Assembly: GCA_964584495.1 (NCBI GenBank)
Contig: CAZPAH010000006.1
Coordinates: 1 to 43,510, forward strand
Direction of reading: 5' to 3'
DNA from: CAZPAH01 sp964584495
Lineage (GTDB): Bacteria > Krumholzibacteriota > Krumholzibacteriia > Krumholzibacteriales > Krumholzibacteriaceae
DNA length: 43,510 nucleotides
Both the position numbers and the translations under genes were made by a program. The notes under the pieces were generated by a model. It made no database searches, was not told the DNA's origin, and saw only the letters and a program-made list of their open reading frames with translations. Positions 1 to 7,885 of this stretch are shown here, piece after piece. Position 1 is the first letter of the stretch, and each line of letters opens with the position of its first letter.

Positions 1-829
1 TCTCTACGATTCCGCTGACGTCCCCCTTCTTCAACGAGAAAGCGACATCTTCAAAAGGCTTGACCATCTGGCCGCGGCCGAAGAAACCGAGATCGCCGCC
101 GTTGGCCTTGCTCGGGCAATCTGAGTTGGTTGAGGCCAGCTCGGCGAAATCTGCGCCCGAGAGCACCTCTCTATGCAGCGAATCGATCTTCGCCCTCTTC
201 TGCAGCTTGATCGCCTCGGTATCTCCCGGCTCGAACTTTACCAGTATATGACTCGCCTTTACCCTCTCGGGCTGCTTGAACCGGTCGATGTTGGCATCGT
301 AATATTCCTTGATCTCGTCATCGGTCACGTCGCCTACATCCGCCGTGTGAATTTCTATCAACTTCTCTATCTTGATCCCCGAAAAGACCTTTGCCCGGAA
401 TTCATCGCGGGTGAGATTATTGTTCCCGAGTTCTGCATCGAAAGCCTCGGCCGAAGGGAAATTCGCCTCGATCTCCTTCATCTTGGCATCCGTCTCCTCT
501 GGGGTAACTTTAATTCCTTCTCTATCTGCGGCCTGCTCCAGCAGGGTTCGGTTCACAAGATTCGCTACGGCCTGCTGTCTCATCGCTGGCTTCATCGATT
601 CCATCTGCTCGGGGTCTACCCGTCCCCTCATCTGCCTCATCATGGCCGTCTCCTCCGCGGCTACCTCGCCTTCGGTTATAACCTTTCCACTTACTGATGC
701 CACGGTTACGGTCATTCCGGCATCCTCCGCGGCGGAGCCGGCTTTACCTTGATCCCCCTCTCCCCCGCAGCCGGAGGTGAAAACCGCCAGCAGCAGGGAT
801 AAGAATCCCAGCATTATTAATCTTTTCAT
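1..829 (-). CDS. PpiC/SurA-type peptidyl-prolyl isomerase lipoprotein (partial)
   Basis: Read on the minus strand from an ATG at 829, the frame stays open to the left edge, so about 276 residues are present and the C-terminus is missing. The N-terminus is a lipoprotein signal (MKRLIMLGFLSLLLAVF followed by TSGCGG), so the protein is probably exported and lipid-anchored. Next comes a SurA-like N-terminal region rich in charged helices (about residues 45-185). The start of a parvulin domain follows: KASHILVKF near residue 195, FAELASTNSDCPSKANGGDL near 230-250 and GFFGRGQMVKPFEDVAFSL near 250-270, all typical of rotamase-type PPIases. The expected role is periplasmic folding of outer-membrane or exported proteins. 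A purine-rich AAGGAAG lies just before the ATG. PrsA, SurA and PpiD-like labels cannot be separated on this fragment. Confidence 0.88.
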   Translation of the reverse strand, partial: MKRLIMLGFLSLLLAVFTSGCGGEGDQGKAGSAAEDAGMTVTVASVSGKVITEGEVAAEETAMMRQMRGRVDPEQMESMKPAMRQQAVANLVNRTLLEQAADREGIKVTPEETDAKMKEIEANFPSAEAFDAELGNNNLTRDEFRAKVFSGIKIEKLIEIHTADVGDVTDDEIKEYYDANIDRFKQPERVKASHILVKFEPGDTEAIKLQKRAKIDSLHREVLSGADFAELASTNSDCPSKANGGDLGFFGRGQMVKPFEDVAFSLKKGDVSGIVE

Positions 830-937
830 CTCTTCCTTTCCTGATTGATCGGTTAAAGCTTCGACCGGTAACGGGCCTGCCCATCCCGTAAAGGAAGGAT
901 CGCGCCGGAGTGCCGGCAAGTAATTGATCGTCAGTCT

Positions 938-966
938 AATCTAACACCCAACTGTCCTCTTGTCCA
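938..966 (-). promoter_or_regulatory. Putative sigma-70 promoter of the PpiC-type gene
   Basis: On the minus strand TGGACA (961-966) and TAGATT (938-943) are separated by exactly 17 bp, with TGT directly before the -10. This would give a leader of about 100 nt before the ATG at 829. It is a match by eye only; both boxes deviate from consensus. Confidence 0.35.
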
Positions 967-1017
967 GTGGTCAGAGGTGAATATCAGTCCCATTTCCATG
1001 CGCCGGGGCCGGTAGTG

Positions 1018-1051
1018 GCAAAAGAAACCGGGCGCTCGGTGGAGCGCCCGG
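1018..1051 (-). terminator. Rho-independent terminator of gdhA
   Basis: A perfect 10-bp GC-rich stem, CCGGGCGCTC (1028-1037) and GAGCGCCCGG (1042-1051), encloses a 4-nt loop. On the minus strand it is followed by TTTCTTTTGC (1018-1027). It lies 90 bp after the glutamate dehydrogenase stop codon and before the PpiC-type gene, so it separates the two minus-strand units. Confidence 0.85.
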
Positions 1052-1140
1052 AATCTATGTCATCTCTATTTATCCGCCTCGCCCCCCTCTACCCTTCCAA
1101 CCACCAGGGCGGATCGACAAAGTATGCCGTCGCGCGGGCG

Positions 1141-2475
1141 CTAAACTACGCCCTGATCGATCATCGCATCGGCGACCTTTATGAAACCGGCGATATTGGC
1201 GCCGTTAACATAGTTCACATAGTCGCCTTCCTTGCCGTACTCGACGCACTGCTCATGAATAGCGATCATGATATTATGCAGTCTTTCGTCGACTTCCTCG
1301 CGCGACCAGCTCAAGCGGAGGCTGTTCTGCGACATCTCGAGACCGCTTGTCGCGACACCGCCGGCGTTCGCCGCCTTGCCGAGACCGTAGAGGATCTTTT
1401 TGCCGAGGTACACATCTATCGCTTCCGGTGTGCTGGGCATGTTGGCCCCTTCGGAAACGCAGATGCAGCCGTTCTTCATCAATTCCTTGGCGTCGTTCGC
1501 GTCGACCTCGTTCTGCGTTGCGCTCGGAAGGGCGACATCGCACTTGATGTGCCAGGGGCGCTTTCCCTCCAGATACTCTGCGCCGAACTTCTTTGCGTAT
1601 TCCTTGATACGTCCGCGCTTCACATTCTTCAGTTCCATGACCCAGGCGAGCTTCTCCTTGTCGATCCCGTCCTTGTCGTAGATCGTTCCGCCCGAATCGG
1701 AAAGGGTTACGACCTTCGCTCCGAGATGAATGCATTTCTCGGTTGCATACTGGGCTACGTTGCCCGAACCCGAAACGGTGCAGACTTTGCCCTCGAGAGA
1801 ATCGCCCTTGGTCTTGAGCATCTCCTGAGCGAAATAAACCTGCCCGTACCCGGTCGCCTCGGGACGAATGAGCGAACCACCCCAGTTGCGGCCCTTACCG
1901 GTCAGAACCCCGGTGAACTCGTTGCGCAGCTTCTTGTACTGGCCGAAGAGGAAACCTATCTCGCGCCCGCCCACGCCGATATCGCCTGCTGGAACATCGG
2001 TGTCGGCTCCGATATGGCGGAAAAGCTCACTCATGAAAGCCTGGCAGAAACGCATCACCTCGTTGTCCGATTTGCCCTTCGGGTCGAAATCGGAACCGCC
2101 CTTGCCGCCGCCCATCGGCAGCGTGGTAAGAGCGTTCTTGAATACCTGCTCGAAGGCGAGGAACTTGAGAACGCCGAGATTGACGGTCGGATGGAAGCGG
2201 AGTCCTCCCTTATAGGGACCGATGGCGCTGTTCATCTCGATACGGAACCCACGGTTGACCTGTATCTCGCCCTTGTCGTCCAGCCAGGGCACGCGGAACA
2301 TGATCACGCGTTCAGGCTCGACTACCCTCTCAAGGATCTTTGCTTTTTTGTATTTCGGATTTTTTTCTATGAAAGGCAGCAGAGAGCTTACCACCTCATG
2401 AACGGCCTGATGGAACTCAGGCTGATTCGGATCACGAGCCTTTACCTTCTCCATGAACGCAGCAACATCAGCCAT
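1141..2475 (-). CDS. gdhA: Glutamate dehydrogenase (GdhA, hexameric type)
   Basis: The 444-residue enzyme interconverts 2-oxoglutarate plus ammonium and glutamate with NAD(P)H in the cytoplasm. The length is close to the usual 445-450 of bacterial hexameric GDH. Visible hallmarks are the substrate-binding YKGGLRFHP, the catalytic-lysine segment PMGGGKGGSDFDPKGKSD, DVPAGDIGVGGREIGFL, TGKGRNWGGS with RPEATGYG, and a Rossmann-fold GSGNVAQYATEK. The ATG at 2475 is chosen over an in-frame ATG 18 codons upstream because it sits 5 nt after a strong AAAAGGAGG; the upstream codon has no such site and lies in poorly conserved sequence. The motif set resembles NADP-dependent anabolic enzymes, but cofactor preference is not proven here. 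It is monocistronic, with its own promoter and terminator, and is divergent from alanine dehydrogenase. Confidence 0.97.
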   Translation of the reverse strand: MADVAAFMEKVKARDPNQPEFHQAVHEVVSSLLPFIEKNPKYKKAKILERVVEPERVIMFRVPWLDDKGEIQVNRGFRIEMNSAIGPYKGGLRFHPTVNLGVLKFLAFEQVFKNALTTLPMGGGKGGSDFDPKGKSDNEVMRFCQAFMSELFRHIGADTDVPAGDIGVGGREIGFLFGQYKKLRNEFTGVLTGKGRNWGGSLIRPEATGYGQVYFAQEMLKTKGDSLEGKVCTVSGSGNVAQYATEKCIHLGAKVVTLSDSGGTIYDKDGIDKEKLAWVMELKNVKRGRIKEYAKKFGAEYLEGKRPWHIKCDVALPSATQNEVDANDAKELMKNGCICVSEGANMPSTPEAIDVYLGKKILYGLGKAANAGGVATSGLEMSQNSLRLSWSREEVDERLHNIMIAIHEQCVEYGKEGDYVNYVNGANIAGFIKVADAMIDQGVV

Positions 2476-2583
2476 TATTGCCTCCTTTTCCGGCTGACTA
2501 ACCTGTTTGCTCACACCTCCAAGAGGCAAGATGAAACAAACCGTATTTATACCCTTTTCATTTCAAGCATAAAGGGACTTATG

Positions 2584-2611
2584 AATATAGAGCAAATGAC
2601 AATTTTGTCAA
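2584..2611 (-). promoter_or_regulatory. gdhA promoter with overlapping palindrome
   Basis: On the minus strand a perfect -35 TTGACA (2606-2611) and a -10 TATATT (2584-2589) are separated by 16 bp, giving a leader of about 100 nt before the gdhA ATG. A perfect inverted repeat, TGACAA-TT-TTGTCA (2597-2610), covers most of the -35 and part of the spacer, where a bound repressor would block RNA polymerase. The promoter is direct sequence evidence; regulation through the palindrome is inference. Confidence 0.7.
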
Positions 2612-2630
2612 GTGGTATCTAAGCCTGTTT

Positions 2631-2776
2631 CGGTTTGCCGGTAGTTTTTTAATCTATTACTATAGTTGCAGTTGCGCCTCGTCTGAGGGTGGGTCGGCAA
2701 ACCGGCTCCCCGGTGGTCGACCGGAGTATCCCCCGCCGATCTCCCGCCCGGGGTGCGGGTCAGAGGGAGCATCGGC
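2631..2776. repeat. Inverted-repeat-rich block between the gdhA and ald promoters
   Basis: Several potential hairpins are packed here. CGGTTTGCCG (2631-2640) is a perfect inverted partner of CGGCAAACCG (2695-2704). CCGGT (2710-2714) pairs with ACCGG (2720-2724). GCCGATCTCCC (2735-2745) pairs with GGGAGCATCGGC (2765-2776) with one bulged base, enclosing CCCGC/GCGGG. No tRNA, known riboswitch or convincing ORF is seen. It lies upstream of both divergent promoters. Function unknown. Confidence 0.5.
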
Positions 2777-2825
2777 CGGGAGACGGTGAATTCCAGAACG
2801 TTAGAGACACGGAGGAAAAAATTTG

Positions 2826-2853
2826 TTGAAAGTCTCATATTTTCAGATATATT
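2826..2853 (+). promoter_or_regulatory. Putative sigma-70 promoter of ald
   Basis: TTGAAA (2826-2831) and TATATT (2848-2853) are separated by 16 bp, in an AT-rich patch at the end of the GC-rich inverted-repeat block. The predicted start near 2860 gives a leader of about 55 nt. The ald ribosome-binding site GAGGTGG follows at 2904-2910. Confidence 0.6.
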
Positions 2854-2914
2854 AATAGGGTTAATTCGGGCAGACTTCTAAACCACGTCCTTTAAAACAC
2901 TCAGAGGTGGCCAG

Positions 2915-4030
2915 ATGATTATCGGTGTCCCAAAGGAGATTAAGAAAGATGAATACCGCGTTGCTCTTCTTCCGGTTCACGCGGAAACCCTTACGAAAGC
3001 GGGCCATAAGGTGCTCGTCGAGAAAAGTGCGGGAGTAGGAAGCGGTTTTACTGACGCGGAATACCGCGCTGCGGGCGCCACGATAATCCCCACGGCAAAA
3101 GCCGTCTTCAACCGCGCAGAGATGATAATCAAGGTCAAGGAACCGCAGCCTTCTGAGATCAGGATGATCCGCAAGGACCAGATCGTATTCACATATTTCC
3201 ACTTCGCCGCAAGCCGCTCCCTCACGGAAGGGATGATGAGGACAGGCGCCATCAGCATCGCCTACGAGACGATGGAAGAGATCGACGGCACCCTTCCCCT
3301 CCTCACTCCCATGAGCGAGGTCGCCGGACGGATGGCCGTCCAAGAAGGGGCCAAGTACCTGGAACGTCCGATGGAAGGCAGGGGAATACTGCTGGGCGGA
3401 GTTCCGGGAGTAGCTCCGGCCAACGTCGTTATTATCGGAGGCGGTGTCGTCGGAACGCATTCGGCCAAGATGGCCGCGGGGCTGGGCGCCAAGGTCACCA
3501 TACTCGATGTGGACCTAGAGCGGCTGCGTTACCTGGAGGATGTCCTTCCGGCCAATGTGACATGCCTCATGTCCAATCCCGAGAATATCCGTAACCAGGT
3601 CATGGAAGCCGATCTGCTTATCGGCGCGGTACTTATCAAGGGCGCCAAGGCTCCCAGGCTGGTTACGAAGAAAATGATCAAAACGATGAAAAAGGGTTCG
3701 GTGGTCGTCGATGTCGCGGTCGACCAGGGAGGCTGCATCGAGACGATCAAGCCGACAACCCATACCAAGCCGACCTACATCATAGACGGTGTCGTTCACT
3801 ACGCGGTCGCCAACATGCCGGGCGCCGTTTCCAGGACATCGACCTTCGCGCTGACAAACGCGACATTCCCCTTCGCGTTGGAAATAGCTAACAAGGGGTA
3901 CGTAAACGCCGCCCTGGACAACGACACGATATGGACGGGCATCAACATACTGGACGGCAAGATCACCGATGAGGCCGTTGCCAGATCGTTCAGAATGAAG
4001 TATGTCCCGCTCGAGAACCTGATCCCTTAA
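2915..4030 (+). CDS. ald: Alanine dehydrogenase
   Basis: The 371-residue protein matches the usual length of bacterial L-alanine dehydrogenase, which catalyses reversible NAD-dependent deamination of alanine to pyruvate and ammonium. It opens with the family signature MIIGVPKEIKKDEYRVA. Lys75 in IIKVKEPQ and His96 in FTYFHFAA occupy the positions known for substrate binding and catalysis in the family. The NAD-binding Rossmann motif IIGGGVVGTHSAKMAAGLGA lies near 170-190, and VVDVAVDQGGCIE contains the catalytic aspartate. The ATG follows GAGGTGG with a 4-nt gap. It is divergent from gdhA; both enzymes handle ammonium and an amino acid, so coordinated nitrogen control is plausible but not shown. 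It is monocistronic and closed by a strong terminator. Confidence 0.97.
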   Translation: MIIGVPKEIKKDEYRVALLPVHAETLTKAGHKVLVEKSAGVGSGFTDAEYRAAGATIIPTAKAVFNRAEMIIKVKEPQPSEIRMIRKDQIVFTYFHFAASRSLTEGMMRTGAISIAYETMEEIDGTLPLLTPMSEVAGRMAVQEGAKYLERPMEGRGILLGGVPGVAPANVVIIGGGVVGTHSAKMAAGLGAKVTILDVDLERLRYLEDVLPANVTCLMSNPENIRNQVMEADLLIGAVLIKGAKAPRLVTKKMIKTMKKGSVVVDVAVDQGGCIETIKPTTHTKPTYIIDGVVHYAVANMPGAVSRTSTFALTNATFPFALEIANKGYVNAALDNDTIWTGINILDGKITDEAVARSFRMKYVPLENLIP

Positions 4031-4040
4031 CGGCCGCTAT

Positions 4041-4074
4041 AAAGGGCGGGGGATCAGACCCCCGCCCTTTTTTT
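4041..4074 (+). terminator. Rho-independent terminator after ald
   Basis: The stem AAAGGGCGGGGG (4041-4052) and CCCCCGCCCTTT (4059-4070), with a 6-nt loop, runs straight into a T-tract. It starts 10 bp after the ald stop codon and is one of the clearest terminators in the window. Confidence 0.93.
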
Positions 4075-4105
4075 AGTTATCTTTCTCTCCCGATGGAGGG
4101 GCGCG

Positions 4106-4432
4106 TTGTCATTCGACGAGCAGGAGCCTATCGAACCGCCCGTGGACGGGACCCTCGACCTGCACACGTTCGATCCACGCGAGGTCGGCGACCTCATTCC
4201 CGATTACATCGGCGAGTGTCTCGCGAGGGAGATATTACAGGTCAGGATTATCCATGGAAAGGGGACCGGAGCGATGAGAGAGCGCGTGCACGCGATACTC
4301 GGCCGCCTTTCCTCGGTTTCCTCTTACCGCCTGGCGGGTGAGAACGGTGGGGGATGGGGATCGACGATAGTAACGCTTCGAAGGCCGGCCGGAGGTGACG
4401 CCCCCGGCGCTTCGGCGGGAAAAGACGAATGA
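4106..4432 (+). CDS. Small Smr-domain protein
   Basis: This 108-residue protein consists essentially of one Smr (small MutS-related) domain. The family motifs LDLHTF (residues 17-22) and IIHGKGTGAMRE (about 48-59) are intact. Smr domains are found alone or at the C-terminus of MutS2 and act as nucleic-acid nicking or binding modules; some stand-alone members work in mRNA or ribosome rescue, so the exact role is open. The start is read as TTG at 4106, four nt after GGAGGGG, because no in-frame ATG lies before the domain; an ATG at 4093 is in another frame. The C-terminal tail is rich in Gly, Ala and Pro and probably disordered. It is convergent with ogt, the two stops being 40 bp apart. Confidence 0.85.
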   Translation: MSFDEQEPIEPPVDGTLDLHTFDPREVGDLIPDYIGECLAREILQVRIIHGKGTGAMRERVHAILGRLSSVSSYRLAGENGGGWGSTIVTLRRPAGGDAPGASAGKDE

Positions 4433-4451
4433 GCCTTGGGCCCTGATGCCT

Positions 4452-4469
4452 CGCCGGGCCGCCCCGGCG
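4452..4469. terminator. Hairpin between convergent smr-like gene and ogt
   Basis: A perfect 7-bp GC stem, CGCCGGG (4452-4458) and CCCGGCG (4463-4469), with a 4-nt loop lies in the 40 bp between two converging stop codons. There is no T-tract on either side, so it is at most a bidirectional pausing or 3'-end-stabilising structure. Confidence 0.4.
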
Positions 4470-4472
4470 CCG

Positions 4473-4958
4473 CTAGATCCGGTTCTCCCTCTCGAGCGTG
4501 AGAAGTTTCCTCTTTATATCGAGCCCTCCTCCGAATCCGGTCAAATCGCCGCCGCTGCCTACGACCCTGTGGCACGGTATTATGATCGATATCGGATTCC
4601 TGCCGTTCGCACCTCCGACGGCCCTGCACGCTTTCGGTCTTCCCATCCTTCTCGCCTGTTCGCCGTACGTGATGGTCTCTCCGTAAGGGATCTTACGCAG
4701 CTCCTCCCAGGCCGCTTTCTGGAAAGCGGTGCCCTCAGGCTCGAGCGTCAAATCGAAGCTCTTCAACTCCCCCCTGAAGTACGACTCGAGCTGTTTTATC
4801 GCTTCGTTGAAGAGATCGCCGGTTTCCACATAGCCCGAGCGTTTTAGACCCGCCGACGATCCCCGGGCGAATCTCAGGTCCGTCAGGGTCACGCCGTCAC
4901 CGGCCAGGAACAGCCTGCCGACCGGGCTTTTGATATACCTGAAGAATCTCTTGTCCAT
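4473..4958 (-). CDS. ogt: Methylated-DNA--protein-cysteine methyltransferase (Ogt/MGMT)
   Basis: The 161-residue protein directly reverses O6-alkylguanine damage by moving the alkyl group onto its own cysteine. The acceptor motif IIIPCHRVVG is intact, with Cys129. Also present are the helix-turn-helix region PYGETITYGEQARRMGRP, RAVGGANGRNP and the closing GFGGGLDIKRKLL. The start at 4958 is preceded by AAGGGGGAACGGC and gives the family's normal length; the frame extends upstream into the yihY-like gene, but that part is a shadow. There is a short N-terminal domain of the Ogt type and no Ada-like regulatory domain. It lies 44 bp after the stop of the yihY-like gene and is probably co-transcribed with it. 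Confidence 0.95.
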   Translation of the reverse strand: MDKRFFRYIKSPVGRLFLAGDGVTLTDLRFARGSSAGLKRSGYVETGDLFNEAIKQLESYFRGELKSFDLTLEPEGTAFQKAAWEELRKIPYGETITYGEQARRMGRPKACRAVGGANGRNPISIIIPCHRVVGSGGDLTGFGGGLDIKRKLLTLERENRI

Positions 4959-5002
4959 GCCGTTCCCCCTTGCCGCGCGGTCGCCCGCCGTCAATATTCC
5001 TA

Positions 5003-5896
5003 TCACAACGCCGCCACGTCCTCCCTTCTCGATCCCAGCTTTACCGTGTAGGCCTTGGTCAACTCCGCTCCGAAAAGAAAGATCATCGCCGCCCAGTATA
5101 TCCAGAGAAGTATTATTACCAAAGATCCCGCAGTGCCGTAGAAAGAAGCCAGGGTCGCACTGTGCAGATAGAGGGCGATGAGGCGGTGGCCGACGACGAA
5201 GAGGAGCGCCGTCACGACGGAGCCGAACAGAACATCGCTCCACCTGATCTTCACCTCGGGCATCATCTTGAAAAGGATCGCGAATACAACGGTGAATATG
5301 AACGGTGATGTAAGCAGTGGAATCCTGGGCAGGATATCAGCCGCCCGGGGGAATGCCGCCAAAAGGTAATCCTCCGGGATCGCCGCCACGGCCTTTATCA
5401 GCAACGATAGGTATAGCCATAGTCCCATCCCCAGTATCATGAGAAAGGAAACGAATCGTTTCTTGATCAACCTTAAAACGCCGTGCTTCACCCCCGGCTT
5501 TCCCTCGTTCTCATGTCTCCATATCATGTTGAGGGAAGATATTATCCTGTAAAAGAACCCTGAAGCGAAGATGAACAAGAGGATTATTGATGTGCCGCCT
5601 ATCGCAAGCTTTCCCGTCGTTCCCGTTTCGAAATTCTCGATAATACTCCCTAAAGCTTCGGCGGCCCTGGGGCCCGCGGTCTCCTCTATGCGAAGGACGA
5701 TCTCCCCCTCCACCTCGTTGGCCCCGAATATCATCCCCGCCGTCCCGACGAGAAGTATCAGCAGGGGGGCCAGAGACAGGATCGCATGGTAGGCGAGGGC
5801 CGCCGCCATCGCAGGTATATCATCCCTGTACCAGCACTTTCCCGCGTCCGAAAAGAGACCGGCGAAAGTCCGCGGACGGAAGATTCTCATCAACAT
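5003..5896 (-). CDS. YihY/BrkB-family inner-membrane protein
   Basis: The 297-residue integral membrane protein belongs to the YihY family (once mis-assigned as ribonuclease BN; BrkB in Bordetella). The cytoplasmic N-terminus is followed by the family motif AAALAYHAILSLAPLLILLV (about residues 31-50). About six hydrophobic segments follow, with FASGFFYRIISSLNMIW in the middle and ILLWIYWAAMIFLFGAEL near the C-terminus, the most conserved stretch of the family. No transport or enzymatic activity is firmly established for these proteins. The ATG at 5896 follows GGAGCGGGACC; an ATG two codons later is possible. A sigma-70-like promoter lies about 57 bp upstream, and ogt follows. Confidence 0.9.
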   Translation of the reverse strand: MLMRIFRPRTFAGLFSDAGKCWYRDDIPAMAAALAYHAILSLAPLLILLVGTAGMIFGANEVEGEIVLRIEETAGPRAAEALGSIIENFETGTTGKLAIGGTSIILLFIFASGFFYRIISSLNMIWRHENEGKPGVKHGVLRLIKKRFVSFLMILGMGLWLYLSLLIKAVAAIPEDYLLAAFPRAADILPRIPLLTSPFIFTVVFAILFKMMPEVKIRWSDVLFGSVVTALLFVVGHRLIALYLHSATLASFYGTAGSLVIILLWIYWAAMIFLFGAELTKAYTVKLGSRREDVAAL

Positions 5897-5952
5897 GGTC
5901 CCGCTCCGCTTTCCGTATATCTTTCCTCAAGTACAATATTTCAGCCTCTTCC

Positions 5953-5981
5953 AGTATACATTCTAACCGCGCCCACGGCAA
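5953..5981 (-). promoter_or_regulatory. Putative sigma-70 promoter of the yihY-like gene and ogt
   Basis: On the minus strand TTGCCG (5976-5981) and TATACT (5953-5958) are separated by exactly 17 bp. The start would be about 50 nt before the ATG at 5896. The rest of the gap 5897-6173 shows no ORF or clear hairpin. Confidence 0.55.
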
Positions 5982-6173
5982 ATTCTTAGATGGAAGCGGG
6001 AGAGAAGATACTCCTTTTCACAAGGGGGATTTACTGATACCATCCCCAACGGGAAGCTATACGGCAACCTTTCACAACAGGGCCCGTAAGGATTCTGTGC
6101 GCGCCGCTCGGCTATGCCGGCCGTCCGCCGCGGGGGAAAGAAACACGTTCAACCCTATTCCCGGGAGGAAACA

Positions 6174-7826
6174 ATGAAATTTATTTCCGGTCTTCTGATA
6201 CTGGCCGCCGTATCCTTGGCCGCCCATAACGCGGCGGGAGATACGATGGAAGAGTACGTCGGAAAGGCGATGGAGTACCGACAGGCGGGCGATCTTCAGC
6301 AGGCGGTGGCCGTGATGAAGAAGGCGATCGAGGAGTATCCCAAAAGCTCCACCGGTCACGCATACCTCGGTCTTTTCTACGGAATGATGGCCGGCGAAGC
6401 GACAAACTTCGCGGAAGCTGGACAGATGAGCTCCAACTCTTTCTCGATGCTGGATAAGGCGGTAGCTCTCGATCCTCAAAATCCTTCGGCATATCTCTAC
6501 CGCGGACTCATGGGAGTCCGCGTCCCCGAGTTTCTGGGCAGGCTCCCGGGAGGGATAAGGGATCTCGAGAAGGTTCTCTCGCTCAGCGGCAGCGGGGCGG
6601 CGAAGGTTTCCGAAGGGGATATCGTCATGGCCTACGATCTCCTCGGTACCGGTTATATCAAGAGCGGCGAGCCCGAAAAAGCGAGGTTCGCATGGGAGAA
6701 GGTTATCGCCCTCGCTCCCGGATCGGAAAACGCCGCCGGCGCGGCGGAAAATATCGAGAAGTATTGCAAATCGGCACAGGCCGAAGATCCACAGTTGGAT
6801 AAAGCCGGAACGTCGCCCAAGGCGGCGGCGGATGGTAAAAAGCTCGACGAGCTTCTCTCCGGAGGAATCAAAGCGTACGAAGAAGCTGATTACGATACTG
6901 CGGAAAAGCTTCTAAGGGAGGCTCTCGATATCGATAGCGAGAACGCCTCGGTCAACAAGTACCTCGGGTACACCATCGGCCGCCAGGCGGAAAAGGGTTA
7001 CGACGAGAGGATAGCGGATGACACCGACTTCAGGAGCGGCCTGGTCTTCGAATCGATCGGATATCTCGACAAGGCCGTAATGCTGGATCCCGGCGATCTC
7101 GAGCTGCGGTTCGTAAGGGGCAGCTGCTGCATCGAGTTCCCCTTCTTCGCGGGAAAGCTGGAACAGGGGATCAAGGATATGAACCGGATTCTCGAGAGCG
7201 AGGCCCCCGATTCGCTGAAATCACAAGCCTTGTTTTTCCTCGGAAGGGCCTACCGTAAGCAGGGGCTTTCTCTCTGGATAAAGGCGGCGAGCGACTACCC
7301 CGATTCCAGAGCGGCGAAGCTCGTCTACGACTCGATGAAGCCCGATATAAAGCACACCGATCTTTCCCTGTACAAGGCTCCCTTCGTTACGATCGATTTC
7401 GTGCTGGGGTTCCAGGACGAGCTTCCCCCCCAGATCGGCATCTGGATAGAGGACGAAGAGGGGAAATACGTCAATACGGTTTATGTATCGGGATTCAGCG
7501 GTTACGCCGAAGATGCGCAGATAGTTCTTCCCGAGTGGGCCAAGTCCAGCGAATTCCGCCACAGCGACGCCGTCACCGGGGCAAGTATCGATATAGGACA
7601 CCATCTCTATGTCTGGAACCTGAAAGACCTGTCCGGCAAGAAGGTGCCGAAGGGATCTTACACGGTCAAGGTAGAGGTTTCGCACTGGCCGACGATGAAA
7701 TACCAGATCGGTTCGGCCAAGATCGAAATCGGGAAAAAAGCCCAAACAACCGTGGTCGAAGAGGGATATATTCTCCCATACCTAGAGGTGGAATACTTTC
7801 CTAAAGATGTGAAAGGGTGGAAATAG
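6174..7826 (+). CDS. Exported TPR protein with C-terminal DUF2271-like domain
   Basis: The protein has about 550 residues. The ATG at 6174 is chosen because GGGAGGAAACA precedes it and a clean signal peptide (MKFISGLLILAAVSLAAHNAAG) follows; the 20 codons upstream in frame are poor. Residues 25-400 hold TPR-like helical repeats, for example EYRQAGDLQQAVAVMKKAIE and EADYDTAEKLLREALDID. Two halves repeat each other: DKAVALDP...FLGRLPGGIRDLEKVL in the first and DKAVMLDP...FAGKLEQGIKDMNRIL in the second. From about residue 420 the sequence looks like DUF2271/FlgD-type beta domains: IGIWIEDEEGKYVNTVY, DAVTGASIDIGHHLYVWNLK and VPKGSYTVKVEVSHW. The protein is probably periplasmic and the function unknown. 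It is the first gene of a same-strand cluster with the prenyl synthase-like and sulfurase-like genes. Confidence 0.8.
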   Translation: MKFISGLLILAAVSLAAHNAAGDTMEEYVGKAMEYRQAGDLQQAVAVMKKAIEEYPKSSTGHAYLGLFYGMMAGEATNFAEAGQMSSNSFSMLDKAVALDPQNPSAYLYRGLMGVRVPEFLGRLPGGIRDLEKVLSLSGSGAAKVSEGDIVMAYDLLGTGYIKSGEPEKARFAWEKVIALAPGSENAAGAAENIEKYCKSAQAEDPQLDKAGTSPKAAADGKKLDELLSGGIKAYEEADYDTAEKLLREALDIDSENASVNKYLGYTIGRQAEKGYDERIADDTDFRSGLVFESIGYLDKAVMLDPGDLELRFVRGSCCIEFPFFAGKLEQGIKDMNRILESEAPDSLKSQALFFLGRAYRKQGLSLWIKAASDYPDSRAAKLVYDSMKPDIKHTDLSLYKAPFVTIDFVLGFQDELPPQIGIWIEDEEGKYVNTVYVSGFSGYAEDAQIVLPEWAKSSEFRHSDAVTGASIDIGHHLYVWNLKDLSGKKVPKGSYTVKVEVSHWPTMKYQIGSAKIEIGKKAQTTVVEEGYILPYLEVEYFPKDVKGWK

Positions 7827-7885
7827 GAACCGCCGCATGGAATGCCGGGGGGCGATCGCGGCCGGCCGGCACGGCCCCGAGGAAG

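Noticed and set aside
967..2622. 551-codon plus-strand frame opposite gdhA
   Set aside because: It lies wholly over a certain gene on the other strand, has no ribosome-binding site and no recognisable sequence, and runs through the gdhA terminator and promoter. Long antisense frames are expected in GC-rich genes.
2631..2776. tRNA or known riboswitch in the hairpin-rich block
   Set aside because: No acceptor stem with T-arm GTTCRA motif, no CCA-type end, and no match to a riboswitch core that I know.
2608..2838. 76-codon minus-strand frame upstream of gdhA
   Set aside because: It overlaps the gdhA promoter and the inverted-repeat block and has low-complexity, unfamiliar sequence; no ribosome-binding site.
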